Of a stretch of DNA of 64,000 bases, positions 17,346-26,636 are shown one piece after another. Each line of letters opens with the position of its first letter. Position 1 is the first letter of the stretch. Position numbers and translations under genes: made by a program. The stretch is from assembly GCF_002026305.1 (NCBI RefSeq), contig NZ_MVAB01000001.1, positions 186,001 to 250,000 of the forward strand, read 5' to 3'. This DNA is from Vagococcus martis (GTDB lineage: Bacteria; Bacillota; Bacilli; Lactobacillales; Vagococcaceae). The notes under the pieces were generated by a model that had not been told where the DNA came from, made no database searches, and saw only the letters and a list, made by a program, of their open reading frames with translations.

Positions 17346-18143
17346 GTGTTTCCAAAGAAAGAAACATATAAAAATATCAAACTATTAGACTTTTTAAATA
17401 TAAATAGTAAACATTATACAGATGAATTTGATGATATATACCATCAAAAAAAGAATTACTTTTATCTGTCGTTAATTTTTTTCATTCCTGTTTCTCTCAT
17501 CCTGACAATTTTTGTGATGATTAACTTTCCTGTTCCATGGTGGCTATCACCAATAGTTTTCATTTTGTTTTCTATTATTGGTTTTTTCTTCATTTCACTT
17601 CCCATGTATCAATCATTCATTAAAGAATGTATAGAAGCAGAAAAATACGTCTGTCAGCGAGTTGACGAGCATTTATCAGAGCTTGCTAAACAAGAGTTTT
17701 TTACTAAAGACTCAAAAGTCAAACGATTATTAAACCAAGAATTTGAATTAATCGCCCTAACTAGTGCGACAAGAGAAGACTTAAATGTGATTATGCAAAA
17801 CAAGTCACTCAGCACAGCTGATTGTCCAATCATGACATTGAATAACCCTCAGTTCAAACAAACAAAACGTATTTTCTTTGAGAAACGACCACTAAATCCA
17901 GTTATTTTAGTCAAAATTAATTTGATTAATCGCACCACAAAACGTTTATCTAAACAAATTATCTTACCAATTGAGTTTGAATTGGTTCGAGGACTTGTTA
18001 GTGAACAAATTATTTTTCTGGAAAAAGATAACTACATAGTGAACCCATATCTTCATATTGATGCGGATAATTTCAAATTACTTTATGTACCTGAACGCGA
18101 GGAATTTTTAAGACGAGAGCATCCGCCTATTGATATCACATAA
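17346..18143 (+). CDS. Conserved hypothetical membrane protein
   Basis: I do not recognise this 265-residue protein. It starts with GTG at 17346, which has GGAAGGAGGA seven or eight bases before it; the overlapping ATG at 17344 leads to a short frame. Residues about 40-90 form two closely spaced membrane segments, followed by a charged helical stretch (about 95-150). A C-terminal soluble part has alternating strands and ends REHPPIDIT. The gene is divergent from xerD and convergent with fur, sharing a terminator. No motif suggests an enzyme. Confidence 0.8.
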   Translation: MFPKKETYKNIKLLDFLNINSKHYTDEFDDIYHQKKNYFYLSLIFFIPVSLILTIFVMINFPVPWWLSPIVFILFSIIGFFFISLPMYQSFIKECIEAEKYVCQRVDEHLSELAKQEFFTKDSKVKRLLNQEFELIALTSATREDLNVIMQNKSLSTADCPIMTLNNPQFKQTKRIFFEKRPLNPVILVKINLINRTTKRLSKQIILPIEFELVRGLVSEQIIFLEKDNYIVNPYLHIDADNFKLLYVPEREEFLRREHPPIDIT

Positions 18144-18182
18144 AAAAACAAGTCATCTACTCAACAGACGACTTGTTTTTTT
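18142..18182. terminator. Bidirectional terminator between the hypothetical gene and fur
   Basis: Arms of the form AACAAGTC and GACTTGTT (with an AGATGA/TCGTCT mismatch zone near the loop) are flanked by A- and T-runs, serving both converging genes. It overlaps the end of fur. Confidence 0.85.
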
Positions 18183-18624
18183 CTTGACAAGATTGGCAAA
18201 TACCATGAAAAGTTAGGCGATGATCTGTCACTTTAAAACAAAAATTTGTTTCCACTATTTTCTCAACATCGCCTAATAAATCCTCTTCAATTTCATCAAT
18301 ATTACCACACTCTAAACACAATAAATGATGGTGAAAATGTTTAGCTCCTTCTTTTCTCATATCATATCTTGATAACCCATCATTAAAATTTACTTTATCC
18401 AGTACATTTAATTCTGTCAACATTTCAAGCGTACGATAGACAGTCGCTAAGCCAATATCAGGTGTCTTTAATTTTACTAGCATATAGATTTCTTCAGCTG
18501 ACAAATGATCTTTTTCATTTTCAAGTAGCACTAAAACTGTTGCTTCACGTTGCGGTGTCAATTTATAATTGGCTTCGTGTAACTGATCTTTTATCCTCTG
18601 CAATGCTAGTCCTTGCTGTTCCAT
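18157..18624 (-). CDS. fur: Ferric uptake regulator, Fur
   Basis: This 155-residue metalloregulator aligns closely with Bacillus Fur from the first residues: QRIKDQL, YKLTPQREATV and ENEKDHLSAEEIY. The winged-helix recognition helix is GLATVYRTLEMLTEL, and metal ligands appear in HFHHHLLCLECG and the C-terminal CQSC. With Fe(II) it represses iron uptake genes. The start at 18624 is chosen by homology; the open frame extends 14 codons upstream, and the AAAGGA site is 13 bases away, slightly long. Among PerR/Zur/Fur paralogues the N-terminal match favours Fur. Confidence 0.9.
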   Translation of the reverse strand: MEQQGLALQRIKDQLHEANYKLTPQREATVLVLLENEKDHLSAEEIYMLVKLKTPDIGLATVYRTLEMLTELNVLDKVNFNDGLSRYDMRKEGAKHFHHHLLCLECGNIDEIEEDLLGDVEKIVETNFCFKVTDHRLTFHGICQSCQEKNKSSVE

Positions 18625-18733
18625 AGTAGCTTGCACATCCTTTTTTATAATCATTCTTATTATCACTTAAAATAAGTTCATATAAATTATAATTTATCTA
18701 ATGTACAAAATCAACCTATTCTCAATTAGATGG

Positions 18734-19594
18734 CTAATCTTTAACCAAATAGGTTTTTCCATCTTTTTGAATCACACGTTTTTCTTTCATTAATGACCCT
18801 AAAGCACGTTTAAATTGTCCTTTACTAATCGCGAACGTTTGCTTAATTTCTTCTGGGGTGGATTTATCGCTAAAGGGAATCATTCCATCTTGAGAACGTT
18901 CTAAGAAGGTTAAAATCATTTGCGCGTCATCAGAGATTACTTCATAAGCTCTTGGTTTTAATGACATGTTTAACATGCCATCAGGACGAACACCAATCAC
19001 TCGACCATTTACGATTTCACCTAAACGTGGTTCATCATATCGTTCTGATGGGTGGATAAATGCCACATACTGCTCATCAGTAAACACAAAAGTCCCCACC
19101 ATTTTTAAGCGGTACACAACGCCTGTGATATTTTTATTCTTCATTGATTCTTCATCTGCTGCTTTTGACATCGCTAAAAACGTCATATCGTCTGCTATAT
19201 TTGCCCAAAGTCTTGCTTTTTCATCTACTGACAATCGAACTAATAACTTGTCACCTTTTTTCGGCCATAATTGTTTCATCTCTGGTAACTCATCAAGAGA
19301 AACTACCACTTCTTTATCTGGTAAACCGATATCAACAAACACCCCTAAATCACGTCTTGAATCAACTACTTCAGCAAAGCCAAATTTATGTTGTTGAATC
19401 TCTGGAATGGTTGTTGTAAAAATTCGATCATGCTTTTGATTTTCATAACCAAACCCTTCCACCATATCTCCTATTTTAAAATCGCCTTCGGACTTATTTA
19501 AATGAAACGTCACACCATTTTTTTGCACAAAAAATAACTGATCGTTTTCATCAATAATTAATCCGCTCCACACGCTACCTATTAAATCTTTCAT
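18734..19594 (-). CDS. cvfB: CvfB-like S1-domain RNA-binding protein
   Basis: This 286-residue protein has repeated S1-like OB folds (about residues 1-60, 65-130 and 140-210) and a C-terminal winged helix (PEEIKQTFAISKGQFKRALGSLMKEKRV). This is the architecture of CvfB/YitL, an RNA-binding regulator of virulence and exoprotein genes in staphylococci and streptococci. Motifs DLGVFVDIGLPDKEVVVSLDELP and FVFTDEQYVAFIHPSER mark S1 repeats. The start at 19594 follows an AAAGGA site and matches family N-termini; ten further codons lie upstream in frame. It is upstream of fur but 109 bases away. Confidence 0.9.
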   Translation of the reverse strand: MKDLIGSVWSGLIIDENDQLFFVQKNGVTFHLNKSEGDFKIGDMVEGFGYENQKHDRIFTTTIPEIQQHKFGFAEVVDSRRDLGVFVDIGLPDKEVVVSLDELPEMKQLWPKKGDKLLVRLSVDEKARLWANIADDMTFLAMSKAADEESMKNKNITGVVYRLKMVGTFVFTDEQYVAFIHPSERYDEPRLGEIVNGRVIGVRPDGMLNMSLKPRAYEVISDDAQMILTFLERSQDGMIPFSDKSTPEEIKQTFAISKGQFKRALGSLMKEKRVIQKDGKTYLVKD

Positions 19595-19761
19595 GTATTT
19601 TGCCCATCCTTTCGTTGTTCTCACATTATATCATAATTTATTCGCCAATTAATTAAAAGTTAATAGCAAACCACTTATCTGATTATTTCGACCTTTTATC
19701 TTAAAAACATTTTCTTTTTAGTCTTCCTACTTTATTATACGTTCTAGAGGTGATGATAATT

Positions 19762-20628
19762 ATGAAACTTATTGAAGTATCAAACTTAACAAAAAAATAT
19801 GGAAATTTTACTGCCCTAGACAACTTATCGATGGATATCTATGCAGGACAACTAACAGCATTTTTAGGAACAAACGGGGCTGGAAAATCTACCACAATCA
19901 ATTTATTAACAGGTATCCAACAACCAACATCTGGCAAAATCGACTATAATGAATCCTATAGTAAAGACATTGGTATTGTTTTCCAAAACAGTATCTTAGA
20001 TAATAAACTAACTGTTTGGCAAAACTTAGCCACTAGAGCTTATATGTACAAACACATTACAATCCAAGATCTTGAAAACTTAATGTCTCAAACAGGTGTT
20101 AATCAATTTTCTCATAAACGATATGGTGATTTATCAGGTGGTATGAAACGTAAAGTTGATATTACCAGAGCACTAATTAATCACCCTACTTTAATATTTT
20201 TAGATGAACCTACTACTGGTCTAGATGCACAATCTAGAATAGAAATATGGCAACTGCTAAAAGAGTTGCAACAAACAAAAAACCTTGCTATTTTTTTGAC
20301 TACTCACTATTTAGAAGAAGCTGAATATGCAGATAATATTTATATTTTACAAAAAGGACAACTCATTGCACACGGCTCTGCTAATACTTTAAAAAAGACG
20401 TATGGAGAACAATTATTATGGGTAGTTCCCTCTACCAACTCTTCTTTTTTAAACACTCTAGAATTTAAAAACTATCAAATAGATAAATATAAAGGTATTG
20501 GTATCCCTGTGCAAAATTATGATGAAGCTATCCTATTACTAAATAAATATCACAATCAGATACTTGATTTTTCATTTCAACCCATTACACTCTCAGAAGT
20601 GTTCATTCAACTAACGAAAGAGGTATAA
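19762..20628 (+). CDS. ABC transporter ATP-binding protein
   Basis: This 288-residue ATPase has Walker A GTNGAGKST (36-44), signature LSGGMKRK, Walker B FLDEPTTGLD and a switch histidine in LTTHY. It belongs to the drug/antibiotic or lipid export class (CcmA/DrrA-like), with a C-terminal extension after the core. The chosen ATG has AGAGGTG nine bases upstream. It is the first gene of a four-gene operon (ATPase, permease, LytTR regulator, DUF3021-like protein). Substrate is unknown; candidates are peptides, antibiotics or lipids. Confidence 0.9.
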   Translation: MKLIEVSNLTKKYGNFTALDNLSMDIYAGQLTAFLGTNGAGKSTTINLLTGIQQPTSGKIDYNESYSKDIGIVFQNSILDNKLTVWQNLATRAYMYKHITIQDLENLMSQTGVNQFSHKRYGDLSGGMKRKVDITRALINHPTLIFLDEPTTGLDAQSRIEIWQLLKELQQTKNLAIFLTTHYLEEAEYADNIYILQKGQLIAHGSANTLKKTYGEQLLWVVPSTNSSFLNTLEFKNYQIDKYKGIGIPVQNYDEAILLLNKYHNQILDFSFQPITLSEVFIQLTKEV

Positions 20629-20630
20629 AT

Positions 20631-21497
20631 ATGAAGGCTATTGCTAAGAGAAGTATTTACTTATACTTAATTAATCCAATTAATATGTTTTTTTCTTTAC
20701 TGGGATCCCTTATTGTATTTTTCCTTTACTTACTATTCATTAAACAAAATATTGTCTCTCAATTCCAAGATATCACATCTTCGACAGCTTTAATCAATCT
20801 GTGGATGCTAGGTGCTTTATTAACAGTGACTTCATTGACCACCTCTTTTTCTGCCATTGGTCAGTTCATTCAAGACAAATCATCTAATAAATTAATTGAT
20901 TTCACAATGACAGATATTTCGGCTATTAATCTACTAAATGGTTATTTCATTAGTTCATTTATTGTTTCACTCATCATGCAAAGCATTGTGTTCTTATTTG
21001 TTATAATATTTTTTCTAATAATTGGCGAACCTTTAAATTTAACTATTAATCAATACTTGTCACTTTTTCCAATCATGTTGATAACATCACTCACTTCGAC
21101 AAGCTTTAATTTAATGATTTGTGCATTTATCAAAAATGAAGCAACACTAAGAACAATCGCTAGTATCATGGGCGCACTATCAGGTTTTTTGACAGGGGCA
21201 TATATTCCAATAGGCGCTTTAAGTGATTCAGCTAAAAATATCATTCGTCTCTTTCCCTTATCTTACTCGTCTAGTATGTTCAGATACACTTTGATGAGCC
21301 CTTTACTAAACAGTTTACCAAAAAAACAATCACTGTTTCTTGAAAAATTTTTGGGGTTAAATTTTGATTGGAAAGCATCATTAAACTCTATCCAATTAAA
21401 TATTACTGTACTTTTCTTATTTTCTTTTATCTGCCTTAGTATGATATTCTTAATGCGTAAATACATTTTAACAACTACTCTATCTGAAAGGAATTAA
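20631..21497 (+). CDS. ABC-2 type transporter permease
   Basis: This 288-residue protein has six predicted membrane segments and a long loop, as in ABC-2 permeases. The MGALSGFLTGAYIPIGAL stretch before the fifth segment is the typical ABC-2 signature area. It starts two bases after the ATPase stop with GAGGTATAA as ribosome site, so the two form one exporter, probably a dimer of each. The following LytTR gene starts five bases on. Confidence 0.9.
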   Translation: MKAIAKRSIYLYLINPINMFFSLLGSLIVFFLYLLFIKQNIVSQFQDITSSTALINLWMLGALLTVTSLTTSFSAIGQFIQDKSSNKLIDFTMTDISAINLLNGYFISSFIVSLIMQSIVFLFVIIFFLIIGEPLNLTINQYLSLFPIMLITSLTSTSFNLMICAFIKNEATLRTIASIMGALSGFLTGAYIPIGALSDSAKNIIRLFPLSYSSSMFRYTLMSPLLNSLPKKQSLFLEKFLGLNFDWKASLNSIQLNITVLFLFSFICLSMIFLMRKYILTTTLSERN

Positions 21498-21502
21498 CTG
21501 TT

Positions 21503-21955
21503 GTGCATATTTTTTTCAAACAAAATAAACAACTCTCAAAAGAAGATATTAATATTCAAATTGAATCTGCTGAACACTCAGATAGCATCAAACAATTAAA
21601 GCATTATATTAGGCAATTCAATCGGCAACAGTTAATCATTTCTTCTGAAGGTCGATACTATACCGTTGATACCAAAAATATTCTCTTTATTGATGTATTA
21701 GGTGACTTTTGTACTATACATTTAAATGATCAATCCTTAACTTATCGAAAAAGTCTTTCACAGCTTGAAACAGAATTACCAAAGCATCATTTTCAAAGAA
21801 TTTCTCGCTATTGTATAATTAATTTAAACTCGATTCACCACATTGACAATAGTTTGTCTGGTAATATGAGTGTTCAACTGATTAATGGCGAGTCATTAAC
21901 TATTAGTAGAAGGTATTGGAAAAAAGTGAAAGAGAGGTTATTAAACCATGACTAA
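21503..21955 (+). CDS. LytTR-family transcriptional regulator without receiver domain
   Basis: This 150-residue protein has a short N-terminal region (1-45) and a LytTR DNA-binding domain (about 48-148), with IDVLGDFCTIHL, FQRISRYCIINL and ISRRYWKKVKERL. It lacks the response-regulator receiver, so no histidine kinase input is expected. Stand-alone LytTR proteins of this kind pair with small membrane proteins that hold them inactive (LytTR regulatory systems). The start is GTG with AAAGGA 9-10 bases upstream. The next gene overlaps by eight bases, fitting a coupled pair. It probably controls its own operon. Confidence 0.88.
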   Translation: MHIFFKQNKQLSKEDINIQIESAEHSDSIKQLKHYIRQFNRQQLIISSEGRYYTVDTKNILFIDVLGDFCTIHLNDQSLTYRKSLSQLETELPKHHFQRISRYCIINLNSIHHIDNSLSGNMSVQLINGESLTISRRYWKKVKERLLNHD

Positions 21956-22355
21956 ACAACTAAAAAAACTCATTAATCTAGCGTTTATCGGCGTAGGATT
22001 TGGCTCATTTTTTTATTTAATCACCAAGCTTTTTTTAGATAATCCAACTACCATTTCCAGATATGAAGTAATCCATTATTGGATAATGAGCATACTAATC
22101 TCATGGTATTCATTGCTTTTTAAAAGCAATAAACTCTCTAATTATTCTCTTTTCCCTCTTCATTTTGTCCTGACATTTATGACTGTTGTGACAACAAATT
22201 ACTTAACGCTTTCTGTTTATACCATTAAAGAAGTCATTCTTACTTTTATCATTTTTTTCGTCATTTATGTAATTGTTTTTATCACCATATCCATACAAAA
22301 CAAACAATCAATTCATAGGATCAATCAAATTATAAACAACAAAAGAGATAACTGA
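21948..22355 (+). CDS. Small four-span membrane protein, DUF3021-like
   Basis: This 135-residue protein has four predicted membrane segments (about 10-30, 42-60, 70-88 and 95-115) and a basic C-terminal tail. Size, topology and coupling to a LytTR gene fit the DUF3021 family. It overlaps the regulator gene by eight bases. By analogy with HdrM/BrsM-type partners it may sequester the regulator at the membrane and release it on stress; this is inference. It is the last gene before a bidirectional terminator. Confidence 0.78.
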   Translation: MTKQLKKLINLAFIGVGFGSFFYLITKLFLDNPTTISRYEVIHYWIMSILISWYSLLFKSNKLSNYSLFPLHFVLTFMTVVTTNYLTLSVYTIKEVILTFIIFFVIYVIVFITISIQNKQSIHRINQIINNKRDN

Positions 22356-22384
22356 GTCACTGCTCAATTATCTCTTATTTTTCT
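22343..22384. terminator. Bidirectional terminator, LytTR operon / MFS gene
   Basis: A stem of AGAGATAA with TTATCTCT extended by CTGAG/CTCA, followed by ATTTTT on the plus strand. It overlaps the ends of both converging genes. Confidence 0.75.
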
Positions 22385-23535
22385 GGTAATTCTTTTTTCC
22401 ACATTAAAGATAAGAAACTTGTCAAAAGTAACACAATAGCTGACACATAGTATGGGTAGAAATGATTGATATCAAATAACATCCCCGAAGCCATTGGTCC
22501 TAAAATATTACCAAAACTGGTAAAAGTTGAGTTTAACCCATTAACCGTTCCTTGTCTGTCTCCTGCGTGTTTGGATAAATACGTTGTAATACCTGGTCGC
22601 AATAAGTCAAATGCTAAAAACACCACAAACGTCGACAATACAACGACCCACTTGCTATCTGTAAAGGCAATCACCCCAACAAATATAGCGCTCGCAAAAA
22701 ACGATACTCGAATTAATCCGACCTCACCAATTCGCTTGATAATCCCATCAAAAAAGACCACCTGACAAATCAAAGCCAACACACCACTTACGGTGATAAT
22801 TGCCGCAATTTCTGAGGTTGAAAAATTAAAATTAATGGTCGCCATGATACTATAAATTGATTCAAATGATTGCAACCCAAATGACGAAATCAAAATAACG
22901 ACAAATGGGAATGTAAAGATTGGATCTTTTAAAATATCCATTACAGAGCCTTTCTCTGCAACTTGACCATGAACCAATTGTTTCTCAGGCTCTTTCAGAA
23001 TGAGCATGGTCATAATGAATCCAACAAACGCTAAAAACGCCGCAGCAAAAAATGGGACCCTCATACCAAAATGGGCTAAAAATCCACCTACTCCTGGTCC
23101 AATGATAAACCCACCACTAATGGCAGCAGAAACTAATCCCATGGCTTTTGGTCGTTCATCAAACGTGGTTACATCTGCGACATATGCAGTAACTGATGGC
23201 ATGATTAACGCAGCTGCAATCCCACCAAGTCCACGAGAGACGTACAACCAACTGACCACTTGACCTAAACCAAAAATCAGTTCTGAAATAGCAAAAATTA
23301 ACATCCCGATTGCAATGATTAATTTTCGTCCGACTTTATCAGACAAACTACCGGCAATCGGCGACACAATTAATTGCAGCACAGCAAAAACAGAAATCAT
23401 CAATCCCATAGTAGAGCCTGACAAATGCATGTCTTCTTTTAACATTGGCATAACTGGAATAACTAAACCGGCACCCAAAAACACTAAAAATAAATTAGAA
23501 ATTGCTAAATACATCATACTTTTTTTATTTACCAT
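22375..23535 (-). CDS. MFS drug exporter, NorA/EmeA-like (12 TM)
   Basis: This 386-residue exporter has 12 membrane segments. The motif A loop SLSDKVGRKLI and motif C-like GPGVGGFLA in segment 5 mark a drug:H+ antiporter. The N-terminal half resembles NorA, with FLGAGLVIPVMPMLKEDM and MPSVTAYVADVT. It is likely a proton-driven efflux pump for hydrophobic cations or quinolones, though substrates cannot be read from sequence. It is monocistronic and convergent with the LytTR operon. Confidence 0.87.
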   Translation of the reverse strand: MVNKKSMMYLAISNLFLVFLGAGLVIPVMPMLKEDMHLSGSTMGLMISVFAVLQLIVSPIAGSLSDKVGRKLIIAIGMLIFAISELIFGLGQVVSWLYVSRGLGGIAAALIMPSVTAYVADVTTFDERPKAMGLVSAAISGGFIIGPGVGGFLAHFGMRVPFFAAAFLAFVGFIMTMLILKEPEKQLVHGQVAEKGSVMDILKDPIFTFPFVVILISSFGLQSFESIYSIMATINFNFSTSEIAAIITVSGVLALICQVVFFDGIIKRIGEVGLIRVSFFASAIFVGVIAFTDSKWVVVLSTFVVFLAFDLLRPGITTYLSKHAGDRQGTVNGLNSTFTSFGNILGPMASGMLFDINHFYPYYVSAIVLLLTSFLSLMWKKELPEK

Positions 23536-23644
23536 TTATTTTATGCTCCTTTCCTATAAGTCTAATCTAAACTATTCTACACTACTCGTCTGAAAAAAAG
23601 CCATAGTATTTCAAAATATTTTTTTAACCTGCTTTTTATACACA

Positions 23645-23683
23645 TAAAAAATAAAGGATAGGAGTTTACCACTCCCACCCTTA
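23645..23683 (-). terminator. Terminator after pyk
   Basis: Twelve-base arms (AAGGGTGGGAGT with ACTCCTATCCTT, two wobbles) around GGTAA, then TTATTTTTT on the minus strand. Confidence 0.85.
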
Positions 23684-23710
23684 TTTTATTAAAACACTTA
23701 TTTTGATTAA

Positions 23711-25465
23711 TTAAATAGTTGTTTCGCCTTCGTAGATATATCCTTGACGAGGATCAATTGTTAAAATTGTTCCATTTGAGATAACTGACGTTGCATCTTC
23801 AACACCAACAACTACTGGAATGTTTTCAGCAATAGCAACAACTGCTGCATGGCTAGTTAATCCACCATCTTCAACAACGATAGCTGAAGCTTTTGAGATA
23901 GCTGGCATGTAATCTTTATCTGTTGTTTTCACAACTAAGATAGCACCATCTTCCATCGCTTTGTTTGCTTCGTCAGCTGAAGAAGCAACGATTGCTTTAG
24001 CTGAAACAGCTGTGTCACCAATTCCTTGGCCAGCACATAATTTAGAACCAATTAACTGAATTTTCATTAAGTTAGTTGTACCTTTTTCACCGATTGGCGC
24101 TCCAGCAGTAATGATGATTAAATCACCATCTTTAGAGAATCCAGTTTCTTTTGCAATTTTAGTTGCAAGAACAAACATATCATCTGTAGAATCTGGTTTA
24201 GATGTTACTGTTGGGAATACACCCCAGTTTAATGCTAAACTTCTTGCTACACGATCTGTAAATGTTGCCGCTACAATGTGAGCTTTTGGACGGTATTTAG
24301 AAATCATACGTGCTGTATGTCCTGATTCTGTCGCAGCCACAATTGTTTGGATATCTAAGTTTTTAGCTGTATGTCCAACTGCTTGACCAATTGATTCAGT
24401 CATATCAGTTTTTCTATGTAATTTAAGCGCATATGCATCACGATCAGTTAAATCAGCTTCTGTACGAACAGCGATATTTCTCATTGTTTTAACAGCTTCG
24501 ATTGGGTATTCCCCAGCAGCTGTTTCACCAGATAACATCACTGCGTCAGTTCCATCGTAAATCGCGTTTGCCACGTCACTTGCTTCAGCACGTGTTGGAC
24601 GAGGATTTTTTTGCATAGAATCTAACATTTGAGTCGCTGTAATAACTGGTTTACCTAATGCATTACATTTTCTAATCATTTCTTTTTGTACAACTGGTAC
24701 ATTTTCAGTTGGAATTTCAACACCCATGTCACCACGAGCAACCATTAAACCACTAGATACTTTTAAGATATCATCTAAGTTATCAATACCTTCTTGGTTT
24801 TCAATTTTAGAAATAATTTGAATATGTGTTGCGTTGTTTTGTTCTAAGATTTCAGTGATTTCTAACACGTCACTTGGGCGACGAACAAAACTTGCCGCGA
24901 TGAAATCAACGTCGTTTTCAATACCAAAACGAATATCAGCTGCATCTTTTTCGGTGATACCAGGTAAGTTAATACTTACATTAGGAACGTTAACGCCTTT
25001 TTTGTTTTTCAATACGCCTTCGTTTAATACTTTTGTGACGATTTCTTTATTAACTGAATCGATTTCGATTACTTCTAAGTCAATTAATCCATCATCTAAA
25101 AGGATATGGCTTCCTACATGAACATCATCAATTAAACCTGGGTAAGTAATTGAGAATTTTTCTTTTGTTCCTTCTACTTCACTCATTGCAATGCGAACTA
25201 TATCACCAGTCGTTAATTCAACGATGCCATCTTTCATATTATGCGTACGAATTTCTGGACCTTTTGTATCTAATAAAATTGCAATGGTTTTACCAGTAAT
25301 TTTTGCCGCTTCACGAATATTTTTAATACGTGCTCCATGTTCTTCAAAATCTCCATGTGAGAAGTTCAAGCGAGCTACGTTCATTCCTGAATTCATTAAT
25401 TCAACTAATGTGTCTAAAGATTCACTTGCTGGACCGATTGTACAAACAATTTTAGTTTTTTTCAT
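23711..25465 (-). CDS. pyk: Pyruvate kinase (with C-terminal PEP-utiliser domain)
   Basis: This 584-residue enzyme converts phosphoenolpyruvate and ADP to pyruvate and ATP. The N-terminal barrel starts [13 protein letters not shown] and holds the [12 protein letters not shown] active-site motif and [12 protein letters not shown]. After the allosteric domain an extra segment of about 110 residues carries [12 protein letters not shown], a swivelling phosphohistidine-like domain seen in many Firmicutes Pyk proteins, where its catalytic role is uncertain. It is 34 bases downstream of pfkA, forming the classic pfkA-pyk operon. Confidence 0.97.
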   Translation of the reverse strand: MKKTKIVCTIGPASESLDTLVELMNSGMNVARLNFSHGDFEEHGARIKNIREAAKITGKTIAILLDTKGPEIRTHNMKDGIVELTTGDIVRIAMSEVEGTKEKFSITYPGLIDDVHVGSHILLDDGLIDLEVIEIDSVNKEIVTKVLNEGVLKNKKGVNVPNVSINLPGITEKDAADIRFGIENDVDFIAASFVRRPSDVLEITEILEQNNATHIQIISKIENQEGIDNLDDILKVSSGLMVARGDMGVEIPTENVPVVQKEMIRKCNALGKPVITATQMLDSMQKNPRPTRAEASDVANAIYDGTDAVMLSGETAAGEYPIEAVKTMRNIAVRTEADLTDRDAYALKLHRKTDMTESIGQAVGHTAKNLDIQTIVAATESGHTARMISKYRPKAHIVAATFTDRVARSLALNWGVFPTVTSKPDSTDDMFVLATKIAKETGFSKDGDLIIITAGAPIGEKGTTNLMKIQLIGSKLCAGQGIGDTAVSAKAIVASSADEANKAMEDGAILVVKTTDKDYMPAISKASAIVVEDGGLTSHAAVVAIAENIPVVVGVEDATSVISNGTILTIDPRQGYIYEGETTI

Positions 25466-25499
25466 GTAAAAAACGCTCCTTAGTATTTTTTTATTTATA

Positions 25500-26504
<1,005 letters not shown>

Positions 26505-26636
26505 TTATTATGTAAAAAATACTTAAATCCAAAGACTATTCTACCATTATTTTCTGTAAATGTCTTTGCCTATCTATAAAAATTGAAAAAAAATTGAAAA
26601 TACATTTTATCTTCTAATGTTTTTTTAAGAATCATT

